NCBI RefSeq assembly: GCF_900143645.1 | Contig: NZ_FRFD01000003.1 | Location: 372,001 to 436,000, forward strand | Length of the DNA: 64,000 bases | From: Anaerocolumna xylanovorans DSM 12503 | GTDB taxonomy: Bacteria > Bacillota > Clostridia > Lachnospirales > Lachnospiraceae | Reading direction: 5' to 3' | Shown here: piece after piece, positions 1 through 7,993 of the stretch | Numbering within the stretch: position 1 is the first letter of the stretch | Layout of the letters: each line of letters begins with the position of its first letter | Translations under genes and position numbers: made by a program | The notes under the pieces: generated by a model | Databases searched by the model: none | Told to the model about the DNA's origin: nothing | The model's input: the letters and a program-made list of their open reading frames with translations, nothing else

Positions 1-428
1 GGCAGCAGGGCAACTGGTATAAAATGTTTCGGCAGGGAAAATTCTTTTCTGACAGCGGCAGGGTCGAAATGGGCCACCCAGGTGCTTCCCAGCCCGAGAT
101 CAGTGATTTGCAGCATCAGATGTGTGGCAACAATGCTGGCGTCAGCTTCTCCGGTGTCGTAGTTGTCATAGCTGCGTTTCGCACTGGCGGCGTTGTCATA
201 GCAGACGAGCAGAGCCACCGGAGCATTAAAATGGCAGGGTGTGCATTTCTTTAATTTTTCCAATGCCTCGCTGCTTTCGATAATAAGAATGCGCTGTGGC
301 TGAAGATTACCGGCAGTCGGCGCAAGCTGACCTGCGTTGAGGACCAGCTCGAGTTTTTCTTTTTCCACCGGTTTATCGCTGAATTTACGAAGGGAATACC
401 GCTCTTTTGCAAGACTTATAAAGTTCAT
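1..428 (-). CDS. Nitroreductase family protein (C-terminus cut by window edge)
   Basis: FMN-dependent nitroreductase-type oxidoreductase; only about 142 N-terminal residues lie in the window. Reverse-strand translation begins MNFISLAKERYSLRKF and contains the family's flavin-phosphate-binding RYSLRKF element, the LAPTAGNLQP segment and GLGSTWVAHFD, where nitroreductases line the FMN pocket. The start is supported by a GGAGAGG ribosome-binding site about 4 bases upstream. It is transcribed away from the HxlR gene at 597, a common pairing in which the HxlR repressor controls a nitro/quinone reductase. No frame breaks are seen. The substrate cannot be inferred. Confidence 0.88.
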   Translation of the reverse strand, partial: MNFISLAKERYSLRKFSDKPVEKEKLELVLNAGQLAPTAGNLQPQRILIIESSEALEKLKKCTPCHFNAPVALLVCYDNAASAKRSYDNYDTGEADASIVATHLMLQITDLGLGSTWVAHFDPAAVRKEFSLPKHFIPVALL

Positions 429-502
429 TTACCTCTCCGCCTTTCCGATTCAATTTTCACTAATGTTTATGCATTCATCGCACAGTATTATGAAAATCAG
501 TC

Positions 503-531
503 TTTACATTTTTTGGGGAACTGATTATACT
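503..531 (+). promoter_or_regulatory. Sigma-A-type promoter of the HxlR gene
   Basis: TTTACA (503-508), a 17-base spacer and TATACT (526-531), about 70 bases before the HxlR start. Spacing is ideal. The -10 box is embedded in a perfect palindrome (next entry), which suggests repression. Confidence 0.6.
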
Positions 532-538
532 AAGTATA
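526..538. promoter_or_regulatory. Palindromic operator candidate, HxlR/nitroreductase intergenic region
   Basis: TATACTAAGTATA is a perfect 6+1+6 inverted repeat covering the -10 element. HxlR-family regulators bind short AT-rich palindromes in their own promoter regions. Assignment to the adjacent HxlR protein is inference from position. Confidence 0.5.
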
Positions 539-596
539 TTCTATAAGGAACATATCTACAAGTACGCACATTTTTGTGCCTTAGATTAGGAGATTT

Positions 597-950
597 ATGA
601 TGTCAAAAGAATGTGAGAAGACAAAGGCGGTTCATAAGAAGAAATGCGCCGTGATACATGCACTCGAAATTATCGGCGGGAAATGGCGGTTGCCGATTAT
701 CTGGGAACTCTCTGCGAAGGAAAGCATGCGGTATAACGAGCTGAAACGCTGTCTGGATGGGATTACCAATATCATGCTGACCAGGGCATTGCAGGGTCTG
801 GAAGAGAACGGGCTGGTCAGACGTGTGGAGCTCTGCCAGATACCGCCCCATGTGGAATACTCCCTTACCGAGAGCTGTAAGCAGCTGCTGCCCGCTTTAG
901 AGATTATCAATGAGTGGGGTAAAAGAAAAATGCTTGATACTTCCTGTTGA
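597..950 (+). CDS. HxlR/MarR-type winged-helix transcriptional regulator
   Basis: HxlR-family DNA-binding protein of 117 residues, the usual family length. The winged-helix core runs from about residue 18 (CAVIHALEIIGGKW) through RYNELKRCLDGITNIMLTRAL, the recognition-helix region, to the wing and C-terminal dimerisation helix. The Cys just before the 'ALEIIGGKW' helix matches the conserved N-terminal Cys that senses oxidants, quinones or aldehydes in YodB/HypR-type members. Two Met codons open the frame (597 and 600). The AGGAG at 588-592 is better spaced for 600. It is divergent from the nitroreductase and probably represses it and itself through the palindrome at 526-538. Confidence 0.9.
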   Translation: MMSKECEKTKAVHKKKCAVIHALEIIGGKWRLPIIWELSAKESMRYNELKRCLDGITNIMLTRALQGLEENGLVRRVELCQIPPHVEYSLTESCKQLLPALEIINEWGKRKMLDTSC

Positions 951-1254
951 CATTCTGTATGGTGATGGCCTTTTTAGATTAGCCATGTTATAATACAGAT
1001 AAATATTTGTCGGATAATGTAAAGAGCAGAAAATTTATGAATCATAACAAATAAGCACTATACCGTGTACGGTATTAAACGGCTCTATAACGTGAGTATT
1101 GAGATTATCTAACTTGCTAAAGTGATGTATAATCGTTATGTGTAGCAGCTTTGCGCTTTAACGATAACATAAAAAAGTTACATTTTCAAATATGACACGT
1201 TGTTGTCTGGTTTGTCATGCTATAATGATGAAAATTTAGTAGGAGGAGTTAAAA
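951..1254. other. Intergenic region, AT-rich
   Basis: About 300 bases with no convincing ORF. A TATAAT hexamer at 1221-1226, some 30 bases before the next start, may be its -10 box, but no well-spaced -35 element is visible. A second TTATAAT-like stretch lies near 986. Nothing else stands out. Confidence 0.4.
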
Positions 1255-1746
1255 ATGAGCAGGTACGAAGACGGAATAAAATTAATCGAGGAAAGGTGCG
1301 GCAACGGAAAAGATAATATCATCTCTCTCTCAACCATCGCAATGGAACCGAACGCTGACGGAAAACCCCGTCCTTATATCCGTGATGTGGACGCTTATTA
1401 TGAAGACGGCGTGTTTTATGTTACTACTTGGGCGAAATCAACTAAAATGCAGCAGATAGCTCAAAACAAAGAGGTTGCATTTGCGGTTTGCTTCGAGTGG
1501 TTTTCCGGAAATGGAATCGGCGAAAACCTCGGATGGGTTTTAGACCCGAAAAACGCTAAGCTAAGGACTAAACTTCGTGAAGCATTTTCCAAATGGTACG
1601 ACGACGCAAATAATGAAACGGATGAAAACAGCATTATTTTGGCAATCCGCATCACAAGGGCCACGGTAATTAAAGACCACGGTGCTGTGCGTTACAATAT
1701 GGACTTTGTGAATAAGGTAGAGACTGAAGAAGGAAAAATTAAATAA
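1255..1746 (+). CDS. Pyridoxamine 5'-phosphate oxidase-fold flavoprotein
   Basis: Small split-barrel protein of the PPOX/FMN-binding superfamily, 163 residues. The segment RPYIRDVDAYYEDGVFYVTTWAKSTK resembles the 'P..R.v......dg..yf.T...s.K' core that binds flavin phosphate in this fold. It is followed by the helix 'MQQIAQNKEVAFAVC' and a C-terminal strand pair. The start is supported by an AGGAGGAG ribosome-binding site about 6 bases upstream. Such proteins are often flavin- or heme-dependent detoxification enzymes, but this one cannot be given a substrate. It stands alone in its transcription unit. Confidence 0.78.
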   Translation: MSRYEDGIKLIEERCGNGKDNIISLSTIAMEPNADGKPRPYIRDVDAYYEDGVFYVTTWAKSTKMQQIAQNKEVAFAVCFEWFSGNGIGENLGWVLDPKNAKLRTKLREAFSKWYDDANNETDENSIILAIRITRATVIKDHGAVRYNMDFVNKVETEEGKIK

Positions 1747-1844
1747 GGTGCTAAGCCGTATCTAAATATTCGGTGCTTTAAAATGGCACCTAAGGTATTT
1801 AAAGAATTTGTTTTGAAAAATTGATAGCTGAAGGATATGGCGAT

Positions 1845-1988
1845 ATGAATTCAGTATTTAATAGACCACAGTTAAAGAGAGAAGAAATTGCCTTTGAATT
1901 AGCTAAGATAAGATCACCATTAGCCAGATTATTACCAGAAGAACAAGTGGAATGGGTAATCATACTACATTATAGCAATATAGCTTGA
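1845..1988 (+). CDS. Small hypothetical ORF, 47 aa, possibly a gene remnant
   Basis: The frame starts ATG at 1845 with AAGGA about 9 bases upstream and encodes a charged, probably helical peptide (NRPQLKREEIAFELAKIR, then LLPEEQVEWVIIL). The open frame extends upstream without a stop to about 1803 (FEKLIAEGYGD before the Met). It could therefore be the tail of a larger decayed gene rather than an independent peptide. I do not recognise the family. It lies 100 bases before the ABC exporter pair. Confidence 0.3.
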   Translation: MNSVFNRPQLKREEIAFELAKIRSPLARLLPEEQVEWVIILHYSNIA

Positions 1989-2092
1989 TGAGAAAAAGTA
2001 ATTATATATGATTTAGACAGTAAAGATTTACGACGATATAGCAATATATATTGAACGATAATATAAGACTGATAGGAGATGGGAAAACTGTA

Positions 2093-3874
2093 ATGGTATT
2101 TACGAAAAAAGACTATAAGTCTTCTGACGTGCTGCGGCTGGCATTTGAGGCGTCTCCTGTATGTACGGTGCTTCATGCACTATTATCCGTTACATATGCT
2201 GCCTTGAAGACGGCGATTTTGGCATTGGCAACGGCGAACTTTGTTGACACTGCCACTGAAATACTGCAAGACGTGCGTCCACAGGGCGACATCTATTGGC
2301 CACTGGCACTGCTCCTCCTGACGCTCGGTGTCTTTACTACTATTGGTGCGGTGACCCAGCTCCTTTGCTCACGCATCAACTTAAACCTTCAGCGCAAGCT
2401 GAAGCCGGCGGTAGTTAGGATTCATGCCGCGCTGGATTTTAAACATATCGAGAACGCTGAGAGCTGGGAGCTCATTTCGCGTGTATCCCGTGACCCGGTG
2501 AAGTCCATCATGGATGGATTCAGCGCTTTTATGCAGCTTTTACAGATTATTATCTCCGTCTCCTCAGTCTTGATTCTGATAGTAACACAGGTATGGTGGG
2601 CGGCGTTGGTTATCCTGGCATTCTCCGCCCCTATGTTCGGGCTGTCGCTGCGCGCCGGCAAAAAGACCTATCAGGCTGGGCGCGAAGCCGAGAAGTTTAA
2701 CCGGCGTACTGATTATCTGGGTGAAGTACTGACCGGGCGCGACAATGTGGATGAGCGTACGATCTTCGGTTATGACGATGAGATCAACCGCAAATGGCAG
2801 GAGCAGTACAAAGCCGGACGTATTTTACAACTAAAGGTGACGGCTAAATCATTTCTGATTACCAAAAGTTCCAGCATGATCATCGCTCTGACTGCCCTGT
2901 TCGTGGCACTGACGCTAATCAGTCCGGTGGTGAACGGTCAGATGACAGCAGGTATGTTTATGGGCGTCATGGGTGCGGTGTTCAGTATGATTCAGCAATT
3001 GGGTTTTCAGATGTCACGTTCCCTTGAAAGTATTTCACGCACAGGCGAATACATGAAGGATCTGACCGCGTTCACTCAGCTCAGTGAAGCAAAAGACGCG
3101 CTTAGTGAGCCTGACGTCGAGCCGATTGCATTTGAGTCACTAGAGTTTCGTAATGTTCGCTTCCAATACCCCAGCGGTGACCGCCTGATACTGGATGGTC
3201 TATCCTTTAGGCTGGAAGCCGGGTGCCATTATGCCTTTGTTGGTAAAAACGGCGCGGGTAAAACGACGATTACGAAGCTGCTGACCGGACTATATACCGA
3301 ATACGAGGGCGAGATCCTGATCAACGGAAAGGAACTGCGCGAATATTCGACCAGCGCCCTAAAGGCGCTCTTCTCTGTGGTATATCAGGATTTTGCAAAG
3401 TACTATATTTCTGTGAAAGACAATATATTGATTGGTGATATCCATACAAAAGGGAAAGAGGCGCAAGCGGCACATTTGGCCGGTCTGGATGAAACCATTG
3501 CCGAATTGAAGCACGGTATCGACACCCCTCTGGGCAAAATATTGGAGGGTGGGCAGGATCTTTCCGGCGGCCAGTGGCAGCGTGTGGCTATTGCCCGGTC
3601 GCTGATTAGCCACGCTCCTGTCAAAATGCTCGACGAACCCACCGCCGCGCTTGATCCGATCAGCGAGAGCCGGGTGTACAGCGATTTCGAAAAGGTGATG
3701 CGCGGGAAGACAACAGTGTTTATCAGCCACCGCCTCGGTTCGACTAAGCTCGCCGACGAGATCCTCGTGATTGATGATGGGAAGATCATAGAGCGTGGCA
3801 CACATGACGTGTTGATGCAGGCAAATGGACAGTACGCCGAGATGTTTGAGGCGCAGAGGGAGTGGTATCAATGA
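2093..3874 (+). CDS. ABC exporter half-transporter A (permease-ATPase fusion)
   Basis: Type I ABC exporter subunit of about 593 residues. An N-terminal six-helix membrane domain (residues ~20-310) is followed by the nucleotide-binding domain with Walker A GKNGAGKT (~384), signature LSGGQWQR (~490), Walker B MLDEPT (~512) and the H-loop SHRLGS. The catalytic Glu after Walker B is present. The frame also opens at a TTG at 2051, but no ribosome-binding site precedes it. AGGAG at 2074-2078 precedes ATG 2093, with long spacing. The next gene overlaps by four bases, so the two probably form a heterodimer. Base composition is clearly more G+C-rich than neighbouring genes, suggesting acquisition. The substrate is unknown (drug, peptide or lipid). 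Confidence 0.9.
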   Translation: MVFTKKDYKSSDVLRLAFEASPVCTVLHALLSVTYAALKTAILALATANFVDTATEILQDVRPQGDIYWPLALLLLTLGVFTTIGAVTQLLCSRINLNLQRKLKPAVVRIHAALDFKHIENAESWELISRVSRDPVKSIMDGFSAFMQLLQIIISVSSVLILIVTQVWWAALVILAFSAPMFGLSLRAGKKTYQAGREAEKFNRRTDYLGEVLTGRDNVDERTIFGYDDEINRKWQEQYKAGRILQLKVTAKSFLITKSSSMIIALTALFVALTLISPVVNGQMTAGMFMGVMGAVFSMIQQLGFQMSRSLESISRTGEYMKDLTAFTQLSEAKDALSEPDVEPIAFESLEFRNVRFQYPSGDRLILDGLSFRLEAGCHYAFVGKNGAGKTTITKLLTGLYTEYEGEILINGKELREYSTSALKALFSVVYQDFAKYYISVKDNILIGDIHTKGKEAQAAHLAGLDETIAELKHGIDTPLGKILEGGQDLSGGQWQRVAIARSLISHAPVKMLDEPTAALDPISESRVYSDFEKVMRGKTTVFISHRLGSTKLADEILVIDDGKIIERGTHDVLMQANGQYAEMFEAQREWYQ

Positions 3875-5658
3875 GTGAGCAAAAAAAGAAATACCCTTTT
3901 TTCAAAACCCTGCTACGGATTATCCCGCTCCAGTTTAAGAGCGCACCATGGAACTGTATTATTGAGAACTCACTGGCAATTGTCCATGGGGCGTCATTCT
4001 CACTCTCCGTTATCGCAACACAGTACCTGTTTGATGCGATTGCCAATGCCGCCACTGGGAACGCAGGCTTTTGGGATTGCCTGATTCCGCTGCTTATTTT
4101 GGCGGGAGTAACCTTTGGACAGCAGATTATTAACGGCGTACAAAACTTTCACGGCATCGGTATTCTGTTGCCGAAATCGGCAGGAGGGCTGACGGATCTT
4201 CTTCACCGCAAACTCCAGCGCATCGACCCTGCGCAATTTGAGGATACAATTTTTCTGGACAATCTGAATAAGGCAAGGGAAGGCGTTCGCGCAATTACGA
4301 TGTTTTGCATGGTTGCCTTTGTTATGGTCAGTTTTTACGGCGTCTATTTTCTAACAATCGGCGTATACCTATTTAGCCTGAAGCCGATGCTGCTGATCAC
4401 GTTGCTGTTAGCCTTCATCCCTGCGATATCGGCGCAGATCGTCCGCGCTAAAGTGTTTACGAAGCTGGAAGACCAGAGCGCTCCACTGCGCCGTGAGTAC
4501 GAATACTATCAAAAAACCATATGCGACAGGGAATATTTCAAGGAGACCCGCGTACTGGGAGGGTTTCAGTTTTTCCACAAGCTGTTTTCTAGGACTATGG
4601 AACTGCTCACCCGTAAGCAGTGGCAGGCTGAACGCAAAACCGCTCTGTTACAGCTTGCGCTCAACCTTACCACATTTGCGGGTATGGCGCTTTCGACCTA
4701 TATCCTATTTACGGCGACGATGGCGGGGGAGATCTCGGTCGGTGCATTCGCGGCAGTGTTTACGCAGCTGGGGAGTATTTTCAGCATTATGCAGGAAATT
4801 GTCAATCAACACATCGGCAACATGAATAGGGATATCGGCAAGGTTGTCAACTTTATCCGCCTGCTTGACATGCCGGAGAAAAGCGGTACGGAAGGCTCGC
4901 CGGACTTTACAAAAGGCATCGTTGCAGAAGGCATCAGTTTTACCTATCCCGGCAGGGAAAAGCCCGCAGTCAGGAATGTGTCCTTTACCCTCGTGGATGG
5001 TGAAACGATTGCTATTGTCGGAGAAAACGGCGCGGGGAAGAGCACGCTTGTGCGTTTGCTGACCGGGATTTATCGTCCGTCGGATGGGCAGGTGACGGTC
5101 GGGGGATTGGATACGGCCGAGACTGCCCCGGCCTGTGTGTATCAGGGCATATCGGGTGTGTTCCAGAAGTATCAGCGGTATAAAATGACGCTTGGGGAAA
5201 ACGTGGCCATCAGCGATACTCGGACGAAAGTCGATACCGCGAAGATCAACGATTCACTCAAAGAAGCCGACGCGGAACTTGGCAGCGATATCAGCTTTGA
5301 GACAATGCTTTCGCCGGAGTTTAACGGCATTGATTTGTCCGGCGGTCAGTGGCAGCGGGTGGCGATCGCTCGAGGGCTATACAGGGCGAATGGCTTTATC
5401 GTGCTGGACGAGCCGACATCCGCCATTGACCCGGTGGAAGAAACACGGATATATAAGCAATTTCAAAAGTTGGCGGAAGGCAAATGTGCTGTCATCGTAA
5501 CGCACCGCCTTGGTTCTGCTAAACTAGCGCACCGTGTTGTGGTGATGGACGCCGGAGAAATTATTGATGTCGGGACGCACGACGAATTGCTGTCTCGTCC
5601 TGGAAAATACGCCGATATGTGGGTGGCACAGGCACAGTGGTATGATAGGGCGCAATAA
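3871..5658 (+). CDS. ABC exporter half-transporter B (permease-ATPase fusion)
   Basis: Partner subunit of about 595 residues. The membrane domain covers residues ~20-310, then Walker A GENGAGKS (~383), signature LSGGQWQR (~489), Walker B IVLDEPTSA (~511) and H-loop THRLGS. I place the start at ATG 3871, which forms an ATGA overlap with the stop of the first subunit, rather than at the in-frame GTG nine bases upstream. Both subunits retain the Walker B glutamate, so neither ATP site looks obviously degenerate. Codon use is rich in CGC/GCG compared with the AT-rich neighbours, as in the first subunit. No terminator is visible downstream. A decayed reading frame follows immediately. Confidence 0.9.
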   Translation: MSEQKKKYPFFKTLLRIIPLQFKSAPWNCIIENSLAIVHGASFSLSVIATQYLFDAIANAATGNAGFWDCLIPLLILAGVTFGQQIINGVQNFHGIGILLPKSAGGLTDLLHRKLQRIDPAQFEDTIFLDNLNKAREGVRAITMFCMVAFVMVSFYGVYFLTIGVYLFSLKPMLLITLLLAFIPAISAQIVRAKVFTKLEDQSAPLRREYEYYQKTICDREYFKETRVLGGFQFFHKLFSRTMELLTRKQWQAERKTALLQLALNLTTFAGMALSTYILFTATMAGEISVGAFAAVFTQLGSIFSIMQEIVNQHIGNMNRDIGKVVNFIRLLDMPEKSGTEGSPDFTKGIVAEGISFTYPGREKPAVRNVSFTLVDGETIAIVGENGAGKSTLVRLLTGIYRPSDGQVTVGGLDTAETAPACVYQGISGVFQKYQRYKMTLGENVAISDTRTKVDTAKINDSLKEADAELGSDISFETMLSPEFNGIDLSGGQWQRVAIARGLYRANGFIVLDEPTSAIDPVEETRIYKQFQKLAEGKCAVIVTHRLGSAKLAHRVVVMDAGEIIDVGTHDELLSRPGKYADMWVAQAQWYDRAQ

Positions 5659-5838
5659 AGATGCTATACAGTTTTTGAGGCCTATAGTTATTCAAAAGAG
5701 TATGGGCTGGAAAGAGAATTGCGAGATGCAATGGCTTGCAGTATTTACTTGGGCACATCTGCAATAATTAAACTGCCGCCAGGACCCCACCATGTTCAAG
5801 TGGCATCTTTGCTCCAGATACAATCTGTTTATGATTAA
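5659..5838 (+). pseudogene. Remnant of an acyl-CoA dehydrogenase C-terminus
   Basis: The frame following the exporter stop codon stays open for about 59 codons without a start. It reads YSYSKEYGLERELRDA then SIYLGTSAIIK. This matches the C-terminal signature of acyl-CoA dehydrogenases (Y-x-K-E-Y-x-x-E-R-x-x-R-D-A ... I-Y-E-G-T-S-x-I), although the Glu of YEGTS is Leu here. The rest of the gene is absent. It is probably the scar of a deletion or of the insertion of the exporter genes. The match is from recalled family motifs and was not searched. Confidence 0.5.
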
Positions 5839-5965
5839 TCAGACCGTGCAGCGAAAAATCTAATCCAATATCATAGTTTTATAATATTTCTCCATACAAG
5901 CTTTTGTAATGAAGTGATACTATTAGTATGAGCATGAATTATTATGAATACGAGGAGAAGATAGT

Positions 5966-7915
5966 ATGAACACACAGCTGCAATTTACAAAGGTCAAAAT
6001 GAAAATCAGCAAACTGGGCTCGGAAGCATCTCTACCTGATATTTTTTGGGACATGCAGGAGAAGAGCAAGGTGAAATCCAAATTAAGTGAATATGAAGAA
6101 ATCTTTGAAGGATATGGCAGTGTTAATACAGCATATCCCTATCGGCAGTACAATACATACAACCGTCAATTACATACAGAAGAGGTATCAGCGGCAGTTC
6201 TTGAGAATTCTTTTCTAAAGGCTACATTTCTGCCAGATTATGGAGGAAGATTGTGGAGTCTGATCGATAAGGTGACAGGCAGAAATTTGTTGTATACGAA
6301 TGACGTGATTCGTCCAAGCAATCTTGCTCTTCGGAATGCATGGTTCAGTGGTGGAGTGGAATGGAATATTGGAATCATCGGTCATAATCCGTTTACGATG
6401 TCTCCTTTATTCACTGCCGAATTTTTGGATGAGGAAAAAGGACCGATTCTTAGGTTTTATGAGTTTGAGAGAGTTCGAAAGGTTTCCTATCAAATGGATT
6501 TTTGGCTGGAGGAGAATAGTAAATATCTGAACTGCCGCATGCGAATCAGTAATCAGAATGACACGGTCATTCCGATGTATTGGTGGAGCAATATGGCAGT
6601 GCCGCAGTATCAGGGAGGACGAGTTGTAGTTCCGGCAACATGGGCATATACTTGTATTGATAATGTATTACAAAAGGTCGAAGTGCCGAATAATTGTGGT
6701 TATGATTTGACACAGTACGAAAATATCAATAATCAGATTGATTACTTTTTTGATATTGAAGACAAGGATTCCAAATACATCGCAAATATTGATCAAAACG
6801 GTTATGGATTATTGCAGATGTCCACGGACCGCCTAAAGGGTAGAAAGCTGTTCTGCTGGGGAAAGAATGAAGGCTCCGACCGTTGGCAGGAGTATTTAAC
6901 CGAAGAAGCGGGAAGATATGTTGAAATACAGGCAGGACTGGGAAAAACACAATATGGCTGTATCCCTATGGCTCCCAATACGGCTTGGGAATGGTTGGAG
7001 CAATACGGTCCGATACAGATAAGCAGTGGGGGAACACAAAACTTTGATGCAGCTAAAGGTGAAGTAAATGATTATGTTTCTTCTTTAATTGGAGGACAGA
7101 AGTTAGAGAAAATTCTTCTTGAGACCAGATCCCTCTCAAAGGTCAAGGGTAGAGTAATGTATCAAGGCAGTCAAAATGGAGTTATGGAAAACTGCGTTCG
7201 AAAGAAGCAGGAAATCCCTCCTATATCCCCGCATCTTGATTTTACAACCGCCGATGAACGATATAGTGAGTGGATCTCATTTTTGGAAGATGGGACATTG
7301 TGTTGTCCGGCACCGGATAAAAAACCGATGGAATATATCTGTGATGAATTCATTTATGATAAATTGAAGTCCGAAGTAAAGGCAAAGGAAGCGAATAATT
7401 GGTATGCTTGGCTTCACATTGGTTTTTATAGTTTGTATAAGGAAAACTTTCAAGAAGCGAAGGCTGCTCTGTCAAAATCAAACCAATTACAAGAAAATGC
7501 CTGGGCTAAGTATGGCTTATCCATTACTGCAATTGCTGAGTGCTGTTACGAAGAGGCAATCACATTACTGGAATCCGGAATTAAGCAAAACAGAACGGAT
7601 CTGTCCTATGTGAAAGAGAGCTATAAAGTATTAAATAAACTAAAGGCTGTTAAAGTAATGCATGAGCTTTATCTTCAATTACCGGCGGAGATTGCTGCCG
7701 AATCAAGAATGGTTTTAAATTATATCATAGCACTCAAAGGAATTGGAGAATATCAAAGAGCATATGAGCTGCTGATGAACAACGGCGGTCTGGAGGTTGA
7801 TGACATCAAGGAGGGTGAAGACAGCATAGGAAGCATATGGCTGGAATTGTATTCGAAGTTGTATCCGAAGGAAAATGCTTTCGTGCCGCATAAATTCCAT
7901 TTCAGATCTTTCTAA
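5966..7915 (+). CDS. DUF5107 domain protein with C-terminal TPR-like repeats
   Basis: Cytoplasmic protein of 649 residues with no signal peptide. Residues ~60-350 form the DUF5107 region, a beta-sandwich resembling aldose epimerase and galactose mutarotase folds; recognisable stretches are LPDYGGRLWSLIDK, NAWFSGGVEWNIG and YWWSNMAVPQ. The C-terminal ~190 residues are helical with tetratricopeptide-like spacing (WYAWLHIGFYSLYKENFQEA, WAKYGLSITAIAECCYEEA). DUF5107 proteins usually occur in carbohydrate-use loci and are presumed to bind or process sugars; the reaction is not established. GAGGAGA lies about 8 bases before the start. The gene ends at a bidirectional terminator shared with the chemoreceptor gene. 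Confidence 0.82.
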   Translation: MNTQLQFTKVKMKISKLGSEASLPDIFWDMQEKSKVKSKLSEYEEIFEGYGSVNTAYPYRQYNTYNRQLHTEEVSAAVLENSFLKATFLPDYGGRLWSLIDKVTGRNLLYTNDVIRPSNLALRNAWFSGGVEWNIGIIGHNPFTMSPLFTAEFLDEEKGPILRFYEFERVRKVSYQMDFWLEENSKYLNCRMRISNQNDTVIPMYWWSNMAVPQYQGGRVVVPATWAYTCIDNVLQKVEVPNNCGYDLTQYENINNQIDYFFDIEDKDSKYIANIDQNGYGLLQMSTDRLKGRKLFCWGKNEGSDRWQEYLTEEAGRYVEIQAGLGKTQYGCIPMAPNTAWEWLEQYGPIQISSGGTQNFDAAKGEVNDYVSSLIGGQKLEKILLETRSLSKVKGRVMYQGSQNGVMENCVRKKQEIPPISPHLDFTTADERYSEWISFLEDGTLCCPAPDKKPMEYICDEFIYDKLKSEVKAKEANNWYAWLHIGFYSLYKENFQEAKAALSKSNQLQENAWAKYGLSITAIAECCYEEAITLLESGIKQNRTDLSYVKESYKVLNKLKAVKVMHELYLQLPAEIAAESRMVLNYIIALKGIGEYQRAYELLMNNGGLEVDDIKEGEDSIGSIWLELYSKLYPKENAFVPHKFHFRSF

Positions 7916-7940
7916 AATTTATCTTGCCATATTACAATGA

Positions 7941-7993
7941 AAAAGGAATGATATCATTATCGAAGGATAACCGGTAATGATATCATTCCTTTT
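7941..7993. terminator. Bidirectional rho-independent terminator
   Basis: An 18-base perfect stem (7941-7958 with 7976-7993) is flanked by A4 on one side and T-runs on the other. It serves both the DUF5107 gene and the converging chemoreceptor gene, whose stop codon abuts it. The stem contains the palindrome ATGATATCAT. Confidence 0.9.

Noticed and set aside
3359..3871. 170-codon minus-strand frame inside the ABC exporter gene
   Set aside because: Antisense shadow of the ATPase domain; composition follows the complement of the real frame.
1845..5658. Exporter pair as a RiPP or bacteriocin export system with the 1845 ORF as precursor
   Set aside because: The 47-aa ORF has no leader/core pattern, Gly-Gly cleavage site or Cys/Ser/Thr-rich core; the exporters lack a peptidase domain and no modification enzyme is near. 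The GGQWQR signature alone is not enough.
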